A stretch of DNA of 64,000 bases from Ulvibacter litoralis. Its GTDB lineage: Bacteria; Bacteroidota; Bacteroidia; Flavobacteriales; Flavobacteriaceae. The notes beneath the pieces were generated by a model. The model saw only the letters and a list, made by a program, of their open reading frames with translations, searched no databases and was not told the origin of the DNA. The position numbers and the translations under genes are program-made. Where the stretch lies: positions 645,085-709,084 of the forward strand of contig NZ_FNBA01000001.1 of NCBI RefSeq assembly GCF_900102055.1, written 5' to 3'. Shown here piece after piece: positions 1-11,059 of this stretch; positions within the stretch are counted from its first letter, which is position 1, and each line of letters opens with the position of its first letter.

Positions 1-2
1 AT

Positions 3-2402
3 CAATACACCGATAGAAATTACACGCGTTTTATTGGGTATGGCGGCGGAAACTATACCAGCGACAAACTCGATATTGGAGTTTATGTTTATTCTGAAAA
101 CGATGCTAAAAATCAGCCGTTACAGCAAAATTTATCCGAAGAGCAAGTCGATATTTTACAAGTGGCTGGAGACAATCCAGATTTAATGAATGCACCATCG
201 GCAGTGTTGGACAGTTATTCTGAAAACAAAATATTGTACCGTAGAGCGATTCAAAACGGGGAAGAAATATATATATTTTCAACCAATCCGGAAGACGAAT
301 TGTACAGCGTTCGATTTACGTTGGTGGGCGATCAACTAGGGAACTATGTGTTAAACAGCACCAATGCGATTAACCGCATTTTTGAATATGTGGCACCGAT
401 AAACGGCGTTCCTCAAGGAAATTACGAACCTATTATTCAATTAAGTGCGCCTACCAAATTACAAATTGGTGGTTTGAATGGAAGCTACCATCCTTCAGAA
501 AAGACTAGAATCGACTTTGAAGTGGCGGGAAGTAAAAATGACCTCAACCTGTTTTCAAACATCGACGACAGTAATAATAATGGCTTTGCAGGAAGACTAA
601 ACGTAAAACAAATCCTTCTTACTACTGCAGACACCTTGCAAGTAAAAGCATTTGGGTCTATCGATTTTCTAAATGAAGACTTCAGAAACATTGAACGGAT
701 TTACAATATTGAGTTTGCCAGAGATTGGAACCTTACCGACCCCTTAGGAAATCAACGATTTGTTACAACTGGACTTGAAGTTTCAAAACCAAATGTAGGT
801 GGTGCACAGTATTCGTTTCAGAATTTAGATTACTCTGAAAACTTCAAAGGGTCCCGACACGAAATAGTTTCCGCAGTACAGTTAAAAAAGCTTCAAACGA
901 ATACCAATGCTAGTTATTTAGATAGCAAAGGCGCTACCTATGATTCGAAATTTTTCAGACTTCACAACAAGACGGTATATTCTTTAAATAAAGCGTGGGT
1001 AGGTGCAAAAGTAAGTATAGAAAATAACAAAGTAAAAACCATCGCCAATGACAGCCTAACGCCCTTAAGTCAGAGTTATACATCCTACGAAGCATTTACC
1101 GGAATTGGAGACAGTACGGGTGTTTACATAGAAGCTGGATACCAACATCGCGTGAATGATAGCTTGCGAAATTTGGCACTTACCAAGGTGAGCACGTCGC
1201 ATACGTATTACTTAAAATCGAAACCTATTAATGGTAAAAATGCACAGCTCACACTTTATGCAAATTATAGACTTCTGAAAGATGAATATGGTGACGAAGC
1301 TGACGATGCTTCCTTAAACTCCCGTATTTTATACAATCAGTCGCTTTTAAACGGCGGAATTCGGCTGAATACTGCTGTTGAAACCAACAACGGTGTAATT
1401 CCGCAGCAAGAATACACCTACGTTCAAGTGGAAGCTGGAAATGGTGTTTATACGTGGATTGACTACAACCAAAATGGAATTCAGGAATTAGAAGAGTTTG
1501 AAATTGCACAGTTTCAGGATGAAGCCGAATACGTTCGCGTGCTATTGCCCAATCAGGTGTTCTTGAAAATTAGAGAAAATAAATTCAGTCAGATTGTGAC
1601 GTTAAATCCGCAATCTTGGTCTTCAAAAGAAGGGTTTCAGAAGATACTATCACGCTTTTACAATCAGACCTCCTATATCATCGATCGGAAAATAAAACGT
1701 AAAGATGACAGTTTTGAAGTCAATCCGTTTCAAGATGGTGGTGAAGATCAGCTTGGGTTAACGCTAAATTTCAGAAATGCGTTATTTTTTAACCGCGGAA
1801 AGCAACGATACACCACAAGCTACACCTATTTATCTACTTCGAGCAGTAATTTACTATCGCTTGGACTTCAGGAAAACAAATTGAAAAGTCATCAGCTAAG
1901 TTTTAACCACAAACTATGGGAAACTTGGTTGGCAAATGTAAAAGGGACGTTAGGAAGTAACGAAAGTATTTCCGACAATTTTGTAGCTCGAAATTACACA
2001 TTAGACACTTACGAAATAAACCCGAAATTGTCCTACTTACTAAACAATCAGACCAGTTTTGATGTGTTCTATCAGTTTTTAAACAAACGCAATCAGTTGG
2101 GCGATATGGAAACGTTGGATCAGCAAAAACTAGGATTTTCATTCTCGTACACCAATGCTGAAAAAATATCGATCAATGGTGAGTTTAATTACATCGACAA
2201 CGACTTTTCGGGAAGTGCTTTTTCTCCCGTTGCCTATCAAATATTGGAAGGATTGCAACCTGGCGTCAATTATACGTGGCGCTTGTTATTTCAGAAGCGA
2301 ATTACCAAATACTTGGATGCTAATTTGTCGTACTTCGGAAGGGATAGTAAAAACGCGAATACCGTTCACACCGGAAGTGTACAATTAAGAGCTTATTTCT
2401 AA
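3..2402 (+). CDS. Outer-membrane beta-barrel-like protein, 5'-truncated by window edge
   Basis: The reading frame is open from base 3, so the true start lies before the window; the visible part is about 799 residues. A GTG at 162 is an internal codon, not a start. Alternating aromatic/polar strands, many Tyr/Asn residues and a C-terminal Phe (ending RAYF) are typical of a Bacteroidota outer-membrane barrel. About two thirds along, a D-x-N-x-N-G-x5-E segment (encoded near 1461-1500) matches the calcium-loop pattern of an EF hand and is followed by more barrel strands. I do not recognise a named family; SprA-like or other large surface proteins are possible. The gene faces glyS convergently, and its stop codon overlaps the A-run of the glyS terminator. 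Function unknown; localisation to the outer membrane is inferred. Confidence 0.7.
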   Translation, partial: QYTDRNYTRFIGYGGGNYTSDKLDIGVYVYSENDAKNQPLQQNLSEEQVDILQVAGDNPDLMNAPSAVLDSYSENKILYRRAIQNGEEIYIFSTNPEDELYSVRFTLVGDQLGNYVLNSTNAINRIFEYVAPINGVPQGNYEPIIQLSAPTKLQIGGLNGSYHPSEKTRIDFEVAGSKNDLNLFSNIDDSNNNGFAGRLNVKQILLTTADTLQVKAFGSIDFLNEDFRNIERIYNIEFARDWNLTDPLGNQRFVTTGLEVSKPNVGGAQYSFQNLDYSENFKGSRHEIVSAVQLKKLQTNTNASYLDSKGATYDSKFFRLHNKTVYSLNKAWVGAKVSIENNKVKTIANDSLTPLSQSYTSYEAFTGIGDSTGVYIEAGYQHRVNDSLRNLALTKVSTSHTYYLKSKPINGKNAQLTLYANYRLLKDEYGDEADDASLNSRILYNQSLLNGGIRLNTAVETNNGVIPQQEYTYVQVEAGNGVYTWIDYNQNGIQELEEFEIAQFQDEAEYVRVLLPNQVFLKIRENKFSQIVTLNPQSWSSKEGFQKILSRFYNQTSYIIDRKIKRKDDSFEVNPFQDGGEDQLGLTLNFRNALFFNRGKQRYTTSYTYLSTSSSNLLSLGLQENKLKSHQLSFNHKLWETWLANVKGTLGSNESISDNFVARNYTLDTYEINPKLSYLLNNQTSFDVFYQFLNKRNQLGDMETLDQQKLGFSFSYTNAEKISINGEFNYIDNDFSGSAFSPVAYQILEGLQPGVNYTWRLLFQKRITKYLDANLSYFGRDSKNANTVHTGSVQLRAYF

Positions 2403-2434
2403 AAAAAACAGCTTCAATTATAAAACTGAAGCTG
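2401..2434 (-). terminator. Rho-independent terminator of glyS
   Basis: Arms CAGCTTCA (2409-2416) and TGAAGCTG (2427-2434) form an 8-bp hairpin. Read on the minus strand it is followed by eight T residues (A-run 2401-2408), directly after the glyS stop. The A-run overlaps the stop codon of the opposing gene. Confidence 0.75.
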
Positions 2435-2462
2435 CTTAGATATGTATTATAAAGTTTACTGC

Positions 2463-3998
2463 TTACGGAAGCCATTTTTTAAATGAAATCGTTTCTTGCA
2501 TTTTCTCTGAAATTTCAGAAATAGCAATACGCTCTTGCTCCATCGAATCTCTATAGCGAATCGTTACCGTGTTGTCTTCTTTGGTTTGATGATCTACCGT
2601 AATACAGAAAGGAGTTCCGTTAGCATCTTGGCGTCTGTAACGTCTTCCAACAGCGTCTTTTTCATCATAGATTACATTGTAGTCCCACTTTAGGTCATTG
2701 ATAATACCTTCAGCAATTTCTGGCAAGCCATCTTTCTTTACCAATGGCAACACTGCAGCTTTAACTGGAGCTAAGATAGAAGGTAGTTTTAAAACGGTAC
2801 GTGTGCTTCCGTCTTCCAACGTTTCTTCTTGCAATGCTTTGCTAAATACCGCTAAAAACATTCTATCTAAACCTATAGAAGTTTCTACTACGTATGGCGT
2901 GTAGTTTTTATTAGTTTCATGGTCAAAGAACTGTAGTTTCTTTCCCGAATGCTCTTCGTGAGCTTTTAAATCGAAATCGGTACGCGAGTGGATTCCTTCT
3001 AGTTCTTTAAAGCCAAATGGGAAATTAAACTCAATATCGGCAGCAGCATTTGCGTAATGTGCTAATTTTTCGTGATCGTGGAAACGGTAATTTTCTTCCC
3101 CCAATCCTAACGAATGGTGCCATTTTAAACGGGTTTCTTTCCAGTATTCATACCATTTCATTTCTTCGCCTGGACGTACAAAAAATTGCATTTCCATTTG
3201 TTCAAATTCACGCATTCTAAAAATAAATTGACGCGCTACAATCTCGTTACGAAAGGCTTTTCCTGTTTGAGCAATTCCGAAAGGAATTTTCATTCTTCCC
3301 GTTTTTTGAACGTTCAGGAAGTTCACAAAAATACCCTGTGCTGTTTCTGGACGTAAGTACAAATCCATCGCGCTATCTGCAGAAGCTCCTAACTTGGTTC
3401 CAAACATCAAGTTAAACTGACGTACATCGGTCCAATTTTTAGAACCTGTATCAGGATCGGAGATTCCAAGCTCTTCAATAAGTGCTTTTACATCGGCTAA
3501 ATCTTCTTTTTCTAAAGACCTCGCCATGCGCTCTAAAATTTCTTTTTGCTGTGTTTTATAACGAACCACACGATCGTTGGTTGCTACAAACTGAGCTTCG
3601 TCAAAGCTTTCGCCAAAACGTTTTTTTGCTTTATCAATTTCCTTTTGGGCTTTTTGATGTAGCTTTTCGGCATAGTCTTCTACTAAAACATCGGCACGAT
3701 ATCTCTTTTTCGAATCTTTATTGTCGATTAAAGGATCGCTAAACGCATCTACGTGTCCAGAAGCTTTCCAAGTAGTTGGATGCATCAAGATTGCTGCGTC
3801 TATTCCCACAATATTCTGGTGCATATACACCATACTGCGCCACCAATATTCTCTAATGTTCTTTTTTAGTTCGACTCCATTCTGTGCATAATCATACACA
3901 GCACTAAGTCCGTCGTAAATTTCACTAGACGCAAAAATGTATCCATACTCCTTTGCGTGTGATATTACCTTCTTAAACTGATCTTCGTTATTTGCCAT
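2463..3998 (-). CDS. glyS: Glycyl-tRNA synthetase (class II, alpha2 type)
   Basis: A 511-residue class II aminoacyl-tRNA synthetase that charges tRNA-Gly in the cytosol. The order is the usual one for the single-chain homodimeric enzyme: N-terminal motif 1 region with YDYAQNGVELKKN near residues 30-45, motif 2 with FRNEIVARQFIFRMREFEQME, and motif 3 near residue 375 with GLDRMF, followed by an anticodon-binding domain (APVKAAVLPLVKKDG onward). Length matches the family. ATG at 3998 gives a start 18 nt after a strong hairpin that ends the upstream gene, so transcription either starts in this very short gap or depends on read-through. It has its own terminator at 2401-2434 and is probably monocistronic. 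Confidence 0.96.
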   Translation of the reverse strand: MANNEDQFKKVISHAKEYGYIFASSEIYDGLSAVYDYAQNGVELKKNIREYWWRSMVYMHQNIVGIDAAILMHPTTWKASGHVDAFSDPLIDNKDSKKRYRADVLVEDYAEKLHQKAQKEIDKAKKRFGESFDEAQFVATNDRVVRYKTQQKEILERMARSLEKEDLADVKALIEELGISDPDTGSKNWTDVRQFNLMFGTKLGASADSAMDLYLRPETAQGIFVNFLNVQKTGRMKIPFGIAQTGKAFRNEIVARQFIFRMREFEQMEMQFFVRPGEEMKWYEYWKETRLKWHHSLGLGEENYRFHDHEKLAHYANAAADIEFNFPFGFKELEGIHSRTDFDLKAHEEHSGKKLQFFDHETNKNYTPYVVETSIGLDRMFLAVFSKALQEETLEDGSTRTVLKLPSILAPVKAAVLPLVKKDGLPEIAEGIINDLKWDYNVIYDEKDAVGRRYRRQDANGTPFCITVDHQTKEDNTVTIRYRDSMEQERIAISEISEKMQETISFKKWLP

Positions 3999-4005
3999 AG
4001 TCTCG

Positions 4006-4045
4006 CAAAAATAAAAAAACCGCTACGATAAGTTCGTAGCGGTTT
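4006..4045 (-). terminator. Strong hairpin between the coiled-coil gene and glyS
   Basis: Perfect 12-bp stem AAACCGCTACGA (4017-4028) / TCGTAGCGGTTT (4034-4045) with a 5-nt loop. On the minus strand it is followed by a T-rich run (complement of 4007-4020), so it should terminate the 4076-4957 gene. It lies only 18 nt before the glyS start codon; an attenuator role is possible. A second T-run on the plus side makes it look bidirectional. Confidence 0.75.
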
Positions 4046-4075
4046 CAAGTTTTTTTTGCCAAAAGGCGTATAATT

Positions 4076-4957
4076 TTATTTCAAATCCATAGTTGTGGTA
4101 GCAACTTGTCTTGCGCCATCAAAAACATTGATGGTGTATTTCCCTTCAATAAGATCATCTTCTGCAGCATTCACTAAAATACATACATCCAATTCGTCAT
4201 TTTCATAAAATACTTTACTAGAAGCACTATATTTAAGTTCGGCATCGTCTATCATAATAGATTCATTGTTTCCTAAAAGTGCATTTCTAGGATTTATTAC
4301 CTGTACAAAAAGTAATTTATCTCCCTTTTCAGCAATATTATTTGGTGCCAATGTAAAGCAAGCTCTTACTTTATCAGCTCTGCTAGAACGTCGTGTATCA
4401 ACAATTTTCCCACTTTTTCTAACAATTACAGCATCTCCACGAAGATCGGTAGCACTTAACGTTGCTCCTCTTTTAATGGTTTCCGCCATAGCAGTATTCT
4501 TTTGATTTACAGAATCTACCACCATATAAGTTTTAGAAAGCACATTAGAAGTACTATCTCTTTCTAGCGCCAATCGTTGGTTTGCGTAAATTAAGCTGTC
4601 TGCTTTTTTGAAAAGCAATTTACGCTCTTCTTTTAGCCTACCAATTTCAGCTTTGTAACGTCCAATAAGTGCCATATTAGCTTCCGATTTTTTTACGGAT
4701 TCTAACAATTCTTCAATACGTTCTCTGGCTGCTAATAAATCTTTATCTTTTAGTTCATTGTCTTGAATTACCTCGTCATAATTTGCAATTAATGACTCTA
4801 ATTCAGTTTCAATATCTGCTTTTTGTTGTTCTAATCCAGTAACTGCGGTTTTGCTATCGTTGTATAGGGATACCGTATAAACGGCTAATCCAATCAATAA
4901 AACTGATAAAACACCAATTAATATCTTAAATTTAGAACTGTTATTCTCTGTGTCCAT
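4076..4957 (-). CDS. Membrane-anchored coiled-coil protein (often mislabelled ParA)
   Basis: 293 residues: a short cytosolic N-terminus, one transmembrane helix at about residues 11-31 (ILIGVLSVLLIGLAVYTVSL), a long charged coiled coil at about 35-165 rich in Glu/Lys/Leu heptads, and a C-terminal beta-rich domain (about 175-293) that includes VVDTRRSSRADKVRACFTLA and ends with EGKYTINVFDGARQV. Homologues in flavobacteria are, from memory, frequently annotated as chromosome-partitioning ParA, but there is no Walker A or deviant Walker motif here, so that name is not supported. It is transcribed divergently from comF and ends in a strong terminator. Function unknown; an envelope or periplasmic structural role is inferred only from topology. 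Confidence 0.8.
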   Translation of the reverse strand: MDTENNSSKFKILIGVLSVLLIGLAVYTVSLYNDSKTAVTGLEQQKADIETELESLIANYDEVIQDNELKDKDLLAARERIEELLESVKKSEANMALIGRYKAEIGRLKEERKLLFKKADSLIYANQRLALERDSTSNVLSKTYMVVDSVNQKNTAMAETIKRGATLSATDLRGDAVIVRKSGKIVDTRRSSRADKVRACFTLAPNNIAEKGDKLLFVQVINPRNALLGNNESIMIDDAELKYSASSKVFYENDELDVCILVNAAEDDLIEGKYTINVFDGARQVATTTMDLK

Positions 4958-5042
4958 TAGGTTACATGTTATTGTTTGAAGAAGCTAAAGTAGTAAGTGT
5001 GTTAAAATAAAACGTTTATAAAATGATAAAAAAAATTAAAAT

Positions 5043-5705
5043 ATGTTAAATGTTTTATTTCCAAGGACTTGTAACGCCTGTAAATCAACGCTTTCCAAAG
5101 CAGAAACCGTCATTTGTGTAAAATGCAGGCATGCACTTCCTATGATAAGTCATCATAAAACGGATAATGAAGCTATGAAAGTTGTTTTTTATGGAAGATT
5201 TCCTGTTGAAAATGCAACAGCTTTAATTCAGTTTCAGAAAAAAGGAATTACGCAAGAGTTATTACACAATCTTAAATACCGCGGAAAGAAGGAAATTAGT
5301 TCCTTTTTCGGGAAATGGCTTGGCAGTGAACTTTCAGAAGTAGCTGCTTATAAAGCGATAGATGTGGTAGTTCCTGTGCCGCTTCATAAACAAAAACGTA
5401 AAAAAAGAGGCTACAACCAAGTTGAGGGCTTTGGAAAGGAAATAGCCAAAGCACTTCAAATTCCGTATGAAGACAAAGTGCTTATAAAAATTTCAAAAAC
5501 CGAATCACAGGTATTCAAGCAGCGGTTTACACGTTTTAATTCCGAAGAAATATTTGCGGTACAACATCCTGAAAAACTAACAGGCAAGCACATTTTACTC
5601 GTGGACGACATTATTACCACAGGTGCTACCCTCGAAAACTGCGCCTTGCAATTGCTTAAAATTGAAAACACAAAAATAAGCCTTGCTACAATTGCCATTG
5701 CCTAA
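5043..5705 (+). CDS. comF: ComF family phosphoribosyltransferase-like protein
   Basis: 220 residues, the normal length for ComF/GntX. An N-terminal zinc-finger pattern is made of C10-x2-C13 and C25-x2-C28. The C-terminal half is a type I phosphoribosyltransferase fold with the PRPP loop ILLVDDIITTGAT at about residues 184-196 and the preceding basic stretch KQKRKKRGYNQ. ComF proteins are linked to DNA uptake and transformation in several bacteria, acting in the cytosol; the exact reaction is not settled. It is divergent from the coiled-coil gene (85-bp gap) and is followed after 24 bp by a lipoprotein gene that seems to have its own promoter overlapping the comF 3' end. Confidence 0.9.
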   Translation: MLNVLFPRTCNACKSTLSKAETVICVKCRHALPMISHHKTDNEAMKVVFYGRFPVENATALIQFQKKGITQELLHNLKYRGKKEISSFFGKWLGSELSEVAAYKAIDVVVPVPLHKQKRKKRGYNQVEGFGKEIAKALQIPYEDKVLIKISKTESQVFKQRFTRFNSEEIFAVQHPEKLTGKHILLVDDIITTGATLENCALQLLKIENTKISLATIAIA

Positions 5706-5725
5706 CAAAAATCTTATTACTTTTG
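5698..5725 (+). promoter_or_regulatory. Bacteroidota-type promoter for the Ig-like lipoprotein gene
   Basis: TTG (5698-5700), a 17-bp spacer, then TACTTTTG (5718-5725) match the flavobacterial TTG-N17-23-TAnnTTTG consensus. The TTG lies inside the last codons of comF. The start codon at 5730 is only 4 nt downstream, so the transcript would be nearly leaderless. Confidence 0.5.
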
Positions 5726-5729
5726 CTGC

Positions 5730-7334
5730 ATGAAACATCGGTTACTGTATATTCCCATCCTTTTTTTGCTGTCACTTTCATTTGTAGATTGTGCTAAAAA
5801 GGGCTCTCCGTCTGGAGGGAAACGCGATAGCATTCCGCCCGTAATTGTAAAAAGTAATCCAGAAAATTACAGCACACAGTTTACCGGAAATGAGATTCGT
5901 ATTTATTTTGATGAATATATTAAACTGAAAGACCTTCAGAAGGAGTTAATTATTTCTCCTCCCATGAAAAACGCACCTAGCATCACGCCTTTAAGTGCTT
6001 CAAAAGTGCTGAAAATTAAAATTTTGGATACTTTAAAAGAGAATACAACCTATTCTTTTAACTTCGGAAACAGCATCGTTGACAACAATGAAGAGAATGC
6101 ATTTGAATATTTTAAATATGTCTTTTCTACCGGAAGCTATATTGACAGCTTAAAAATTTCAGGGAAAATTGTAGATGCAGAATTGGCAAAACCAGAAACC
6201 CCTACTACTGTTGTTTTATACGAAGTAAACGATACATTTAAAGATTCCTTGGTCCTTTCAGAAAAACCAACCTACATCACCACCACAAAAGATTCGACAA
6301 GTACCTTTGAACTTACCAATATCAAGGAAGGGAATTATCTATTACTAGCACTGAAGGAAAAAACGAATGATTATACTTTTCAGCCAAAAAATGATAAAAT
6401 TGCGTTTGAAAAATCGATTGTAACCTTGCCTACCGACAGCTCGTACACCTTAACTCTTTTCAAAGAAAAACCCGCCTATAAAATAGCACGACCGAAACAC
6501 GAAACGAAAAACCATATCTCGTTTGGTTTTGAAGGCGATGCTACAAATTTGGAGCTTGAAGTGCTTTCTGAAGTTCCTTCCGATTTTGAATATACGACCT
6601 ATAGAGATTTAAAAAAGGACACGATTCATTATTGGTTTAAACCTGCATTTGAAGCAGACTCTTTAATTTTTTTGGCGAAAAATTACACTAAAAGAGATAC
6701 GCTTACCGTACGAATGCGCGATTTGTTTGCAGATTCACTCTCCTTTTCGCACATGAATGCGGGAACATTAACTTCTTTAGACACCCTAAAAATTCAAGCG
6801 ACGAGACCTCTCGTAAAAGTGGCTTCGGAAAAATTACAGGTCTTAGACAAAGATTCGGTTGCGGTACCTGCTTCCATCGTTTTAGATTCAACTTATAATG
6901 TGGCTAAAATTGTATTCGACAAAAAAGAAGAACAACGATATGCCATAGAAATACTACCTGGCGGAATTACAGATTTCTTCGGAAAGACCAATGATTCCTT
7001 ATTTTATAGAGTTACTACAAAGCCAACTTCCGACTATGGAAACTTAACGCTGGCGCTTAAAAATGCCAAAGAATTTCCTATTATCGTACAATTGGTTACT
7101 GAAAAATTTAAAGTGGTTTCTGAAACCTATCTAACTGAAAACAATTCTGTATTGTTCGATTATATCAATCCTGGCAAATATTACATTCGGATTATCTATG
7201 ACGAAAATGGCAATAAAAGATGGGATACTGGAAATTTCTTGCAGCGTTTAGCACCAGAAAAGATTCTGTATTATCCATCCAGAATTGAAGTGAAAGCCAA
7301 TTGGAGTTTAAATGAAACCTTTATTTTAGACTAA
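5730..7334 (+). CDS. Ig-like domain lipoprotein
   Basis: 534 residues. The N-terminus MKHRLLYIPILFLLSLSFVDC ends in a lipobox with Cys21 and then a KKGSPSGGKRDS linker, so it is an outer-membrane or periplasmic lipoprotein. Residues about 35-135 (starting DSIPPVIVKSNPENYSTQF) look like a bacterial Ig-like (Ig_5) domain. The remainder is beta-rich; near the C-terminus the pattern YYIRIIYDENGNKRWDTG is typical of this flavobacterial lipoprotein family. Function is not known. The last 14 bases overlap the 3' end of the convergent omega-amidase gene. A consensus promoter sits only a few bases before the ATG. Confidence 0.85.
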   Translation: MKHRLLYIPILFLLSLSFVDCAKKGSPSGGKRDSIPPVIVKSNPENYSTQFTGNEIRIYFDEYIKLKDLQKELIISPPMKNAPSITPLSASKVLKIKILDTLKENTTYSFNFGNSIVDNNEENAFEYFKYVFSTGSYIDSLKISGKIVDAELAKPETPTTVVLYEVNDTFKDSLVLSEKPTYITTTKDSTSTFELTNIKEGNYLLLALKEKTNDYTFQPKNDKIAFEKSIVTLPTDSSYTLTLFKEKPAYKIARPKHETKNHISFGFEGDATNLELEVLSEVPSDFEYTTYRDLKKDTIHYWFKPAFEADSLIFLAKNYTKRDTLTVRMRDLFADSLSFSHMNAGTLTSLDTLKIQATRPLVKVASEKLQVLDKDSVAVPASIVLDSTYNVAKIVFDKKEEQRYAIEILPGGITDFFGKTNDSLFYRVTTKPTSDYGNLTLALKNAKEFPIIVQLVTEKFKVVSETYLTENNSVLFDYINPGKYYIRIIYDENGNKRWDTGNFLQRLAPEKILYYPSRIEVKANWSLNETFILD

Positions 7335-8097
7335 ACGAATCACGATCTTTTAGAAACTGAAGGTGCTCGCGATTCTTTGTAATATGTGATTTCTGAAGCA
7401 CAATCGTTTCTGAAAATTCTGTTTCAAAATCTTTTGTTGAAATTTGTTCCCCTAGCACATCATATACTGCCGAATGCCCAACGTATTCGTGTCCCATTCC
7501 GTCCAAGCCAATTCGGTTAACACCCACACAATACGTCATATTTTCGATAGCGCGTGCTTTTAATAATGCGTCCCAAGCCGTAATTCTTTTTTTAGGCCAA
7601 TTAGCAACATAAAGCAACACATCGTAAGCTTCCGTATTCCGCGCCCACACTGGAAATCGAAGGTCGTAACAAATCAACGGACAAATTTTCCAGCCTTTAT
7701 ACTCAACCAACAAGCGTTCTTCTCCCGCAGTATAGGTTTCATGTTCTTTGGCAAGCGTAAACGTATGTCGCTTGTCGTAAGTAGTGTAAGTTCCGTCTGG
7801 AAATACAAAGAATAGACGGTTGTAATACGTATTATTTTCAGCAATAATAACACTTCCTGTGATGGCTGTTTGTTGTTTTTTTGCTTCTGAAATCATCCAT
7901 TGCAAAGTCGCGCCATCGGTAGCTTCAGAAAGCTCTTTGGCATTCATTGAAAATCCCGTGGTAAACATTTCGGGCAATACAATAAGATCTGTTTTTTCAG
8001 AAATAGCCGCAATTCTTTCAGAAAAATGAGCGCGATTCGCTACTGCATTTTCCCAATGCAAATGCGACTGAATAATAGTAACAGCAAGAGTTTCCAT
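7321..8097 (-). CDS. Omega-amidase / nitrilase-superfamily amidohydrolase (YafV/Nit2 type)
   Basis: 258 residues, full length for the family. The catalytic triad of the nitrilase superfamily is visible: Glu43 (LPEMFTTGFSM), Lys109 (YDKRHTFT) and Cys143 (PLICYDLRFPVWARN). The F-W-A-R-N context and GFSMN motif fit YafV/Nit2 omega-amidases, which hydrolyse alpha-ketoglutaramate or alpha-ketosuccinamate to the 2-oxo acid and ammonia. The ATG overlaps the stop of the upstream ankyrin gene by one base (TAATG), suggesting translational coupling. A same-strand aminotransferase of the type that produces omega-amidase substrates lies 3 kb upstream. It overlaps the opposing lipoprotein gene by 14 bp. 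Confidence 0.9.
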   Translation of the reverse strand: METLAVTIIQSHLHWENAVANRAHFSERIAAISEKTDLIVLPEMFTTGFSMNAKELSEATDGATLQWMISEAKKQQTAITGSVIIAENNTYYNRLFFVFPDGTYTTYDKRHTFTLAKEHETYTAGEERLLVEYKGWKICPLICYDLRFPVWARNTEAYDVLLYVANWPKKRITAWDALLKARAIENMTYCVGVNRIGLDGMGHEYVGHSAVYDVLGEQISTKDFETEFSETIVLQKSHITKNREHLQFLKDRDSFSLK

Positions 8098-8570
8098 TAG
8101 GTGAGTTCTTCTAATAAATTGATTATTTCTTTACTGCCTTGCATAGTAGCATGGTCTTTTGCAGTAAGCCCTTTGTCATCTTTAACCATTGCATCTGCAC
8201 CGTTTTCAATTAATAGTTTCAGAATGTCTTTATGTCCAAAAGTTGCAGCGAAAATAAGTGCCGTAGCGCCATTGTAATTTGGAACATTTACGTTTGCTCC
8301 TTTTTCTAATAAAAGTTTCGCTAACGGCTCATATCCTTTGAAACAAATCCCCATAAGGGCCGTATTTCCTGAAGCATCTTGTGCATCTATATTTTGAGGG
8401 TGATTCAAAATAATTTCTGTAATGTCTTTGAACCCATAATAGGTCGCTAAAAGCAAGGGCGTAGAACCTCTCGCGTCTTTTTCGGTCACTAACTGAGGTG
8501 CTTCTTTTAAAACCTGTGCTACTTTGGCTGCATCCTCGTTTCGAATGGCATTAAAAAGTTCTTCTTTCAT
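8097..8570 (-). CDS. Ankyrin-repeat protein next to katG
   Basis: 157 residues from the ATG at 8570. A longer frame reaches 8600, but its extra ten residues (MLLCLFIFSV) would be read from the katG terminator hairpin, so I prefer the internal Met followed by KEELFNAIRNED. The protein consists of four to five ankyrin repeats with the usual GxTPLLLATYYGFKDI, GNTALMGICFKGYEPLAKLLL and GATALIFAATFGHKDILKLLI patterns. No signal peptide is seen. Ankyrin proteins encoded beside catalases (AnkB with KatB in Pseudomonas aeruginosa) are known to support catalase activity, and this gene sits right behind katG, so a helper role in peroxide defence is a reasonable inference. It is coupled by a 1-nt overlap to the omega-amidase gene. 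Confidence 0.85.
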   Translation of the reverse strand: MKEELFNAIRNEDAAKVAQVLKEAPQLVTEKDARGSTPLLLATYYGFKDITEIILNHPQNIDAQDASGNTALMGICFKGYEPLAKLLLEKGANVNVPNYNGATALIFAATFGHKDILKLLIENGADAMVKDDKGLTAKDHATMQGSKEIINLLEELT

Positions 8571-8589
8571 AACACTAAATATAAATAAA

Positions 8590-8617
8590 CAAAGCAACAT
8601 ATAGATATGCTGCTTTG
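8590..8617 (-). terminator. Hairpin behind katG
   Basis: On the minus strand a 12-bp stem (one G-U pair) with a 4-nt loop, followed by TTTATTTATATTT. It lies between the katG stop and the ankyrin start, so it may reduce read-through from katG into the ankyrin/omega-amidase genes. Confidence 0.55.
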
Positions 8618-8667
8618 TTAAACTAATGATAAGATAAATTAATCTGTTTTTGAATTATGTCTTAAGA

Positions 8668-10968
<2,301 letters not shown>

Positions 10969-11059
10969 TTACGTTTTTTGTATTGAAAAGCAATCGTATC
11001 TTTTAATTTTTTAATAGATAAAACTTATGCAAAAAGCACAACGCTATAACAATTAGACA

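Noticed and set aside
162-170. GTG at 162 as start of the first gene
   Set aside because: The frame is open and protein-like back to base 3, so it is an internal codon of a truncated gene.
4006-4013. TATTTTTG on the minus strand just before glyS as a promoter
   Set aside because: It is part of the terminator T-run and has no TTG at 17-23 bp upstream, so it fits the motif by composition.
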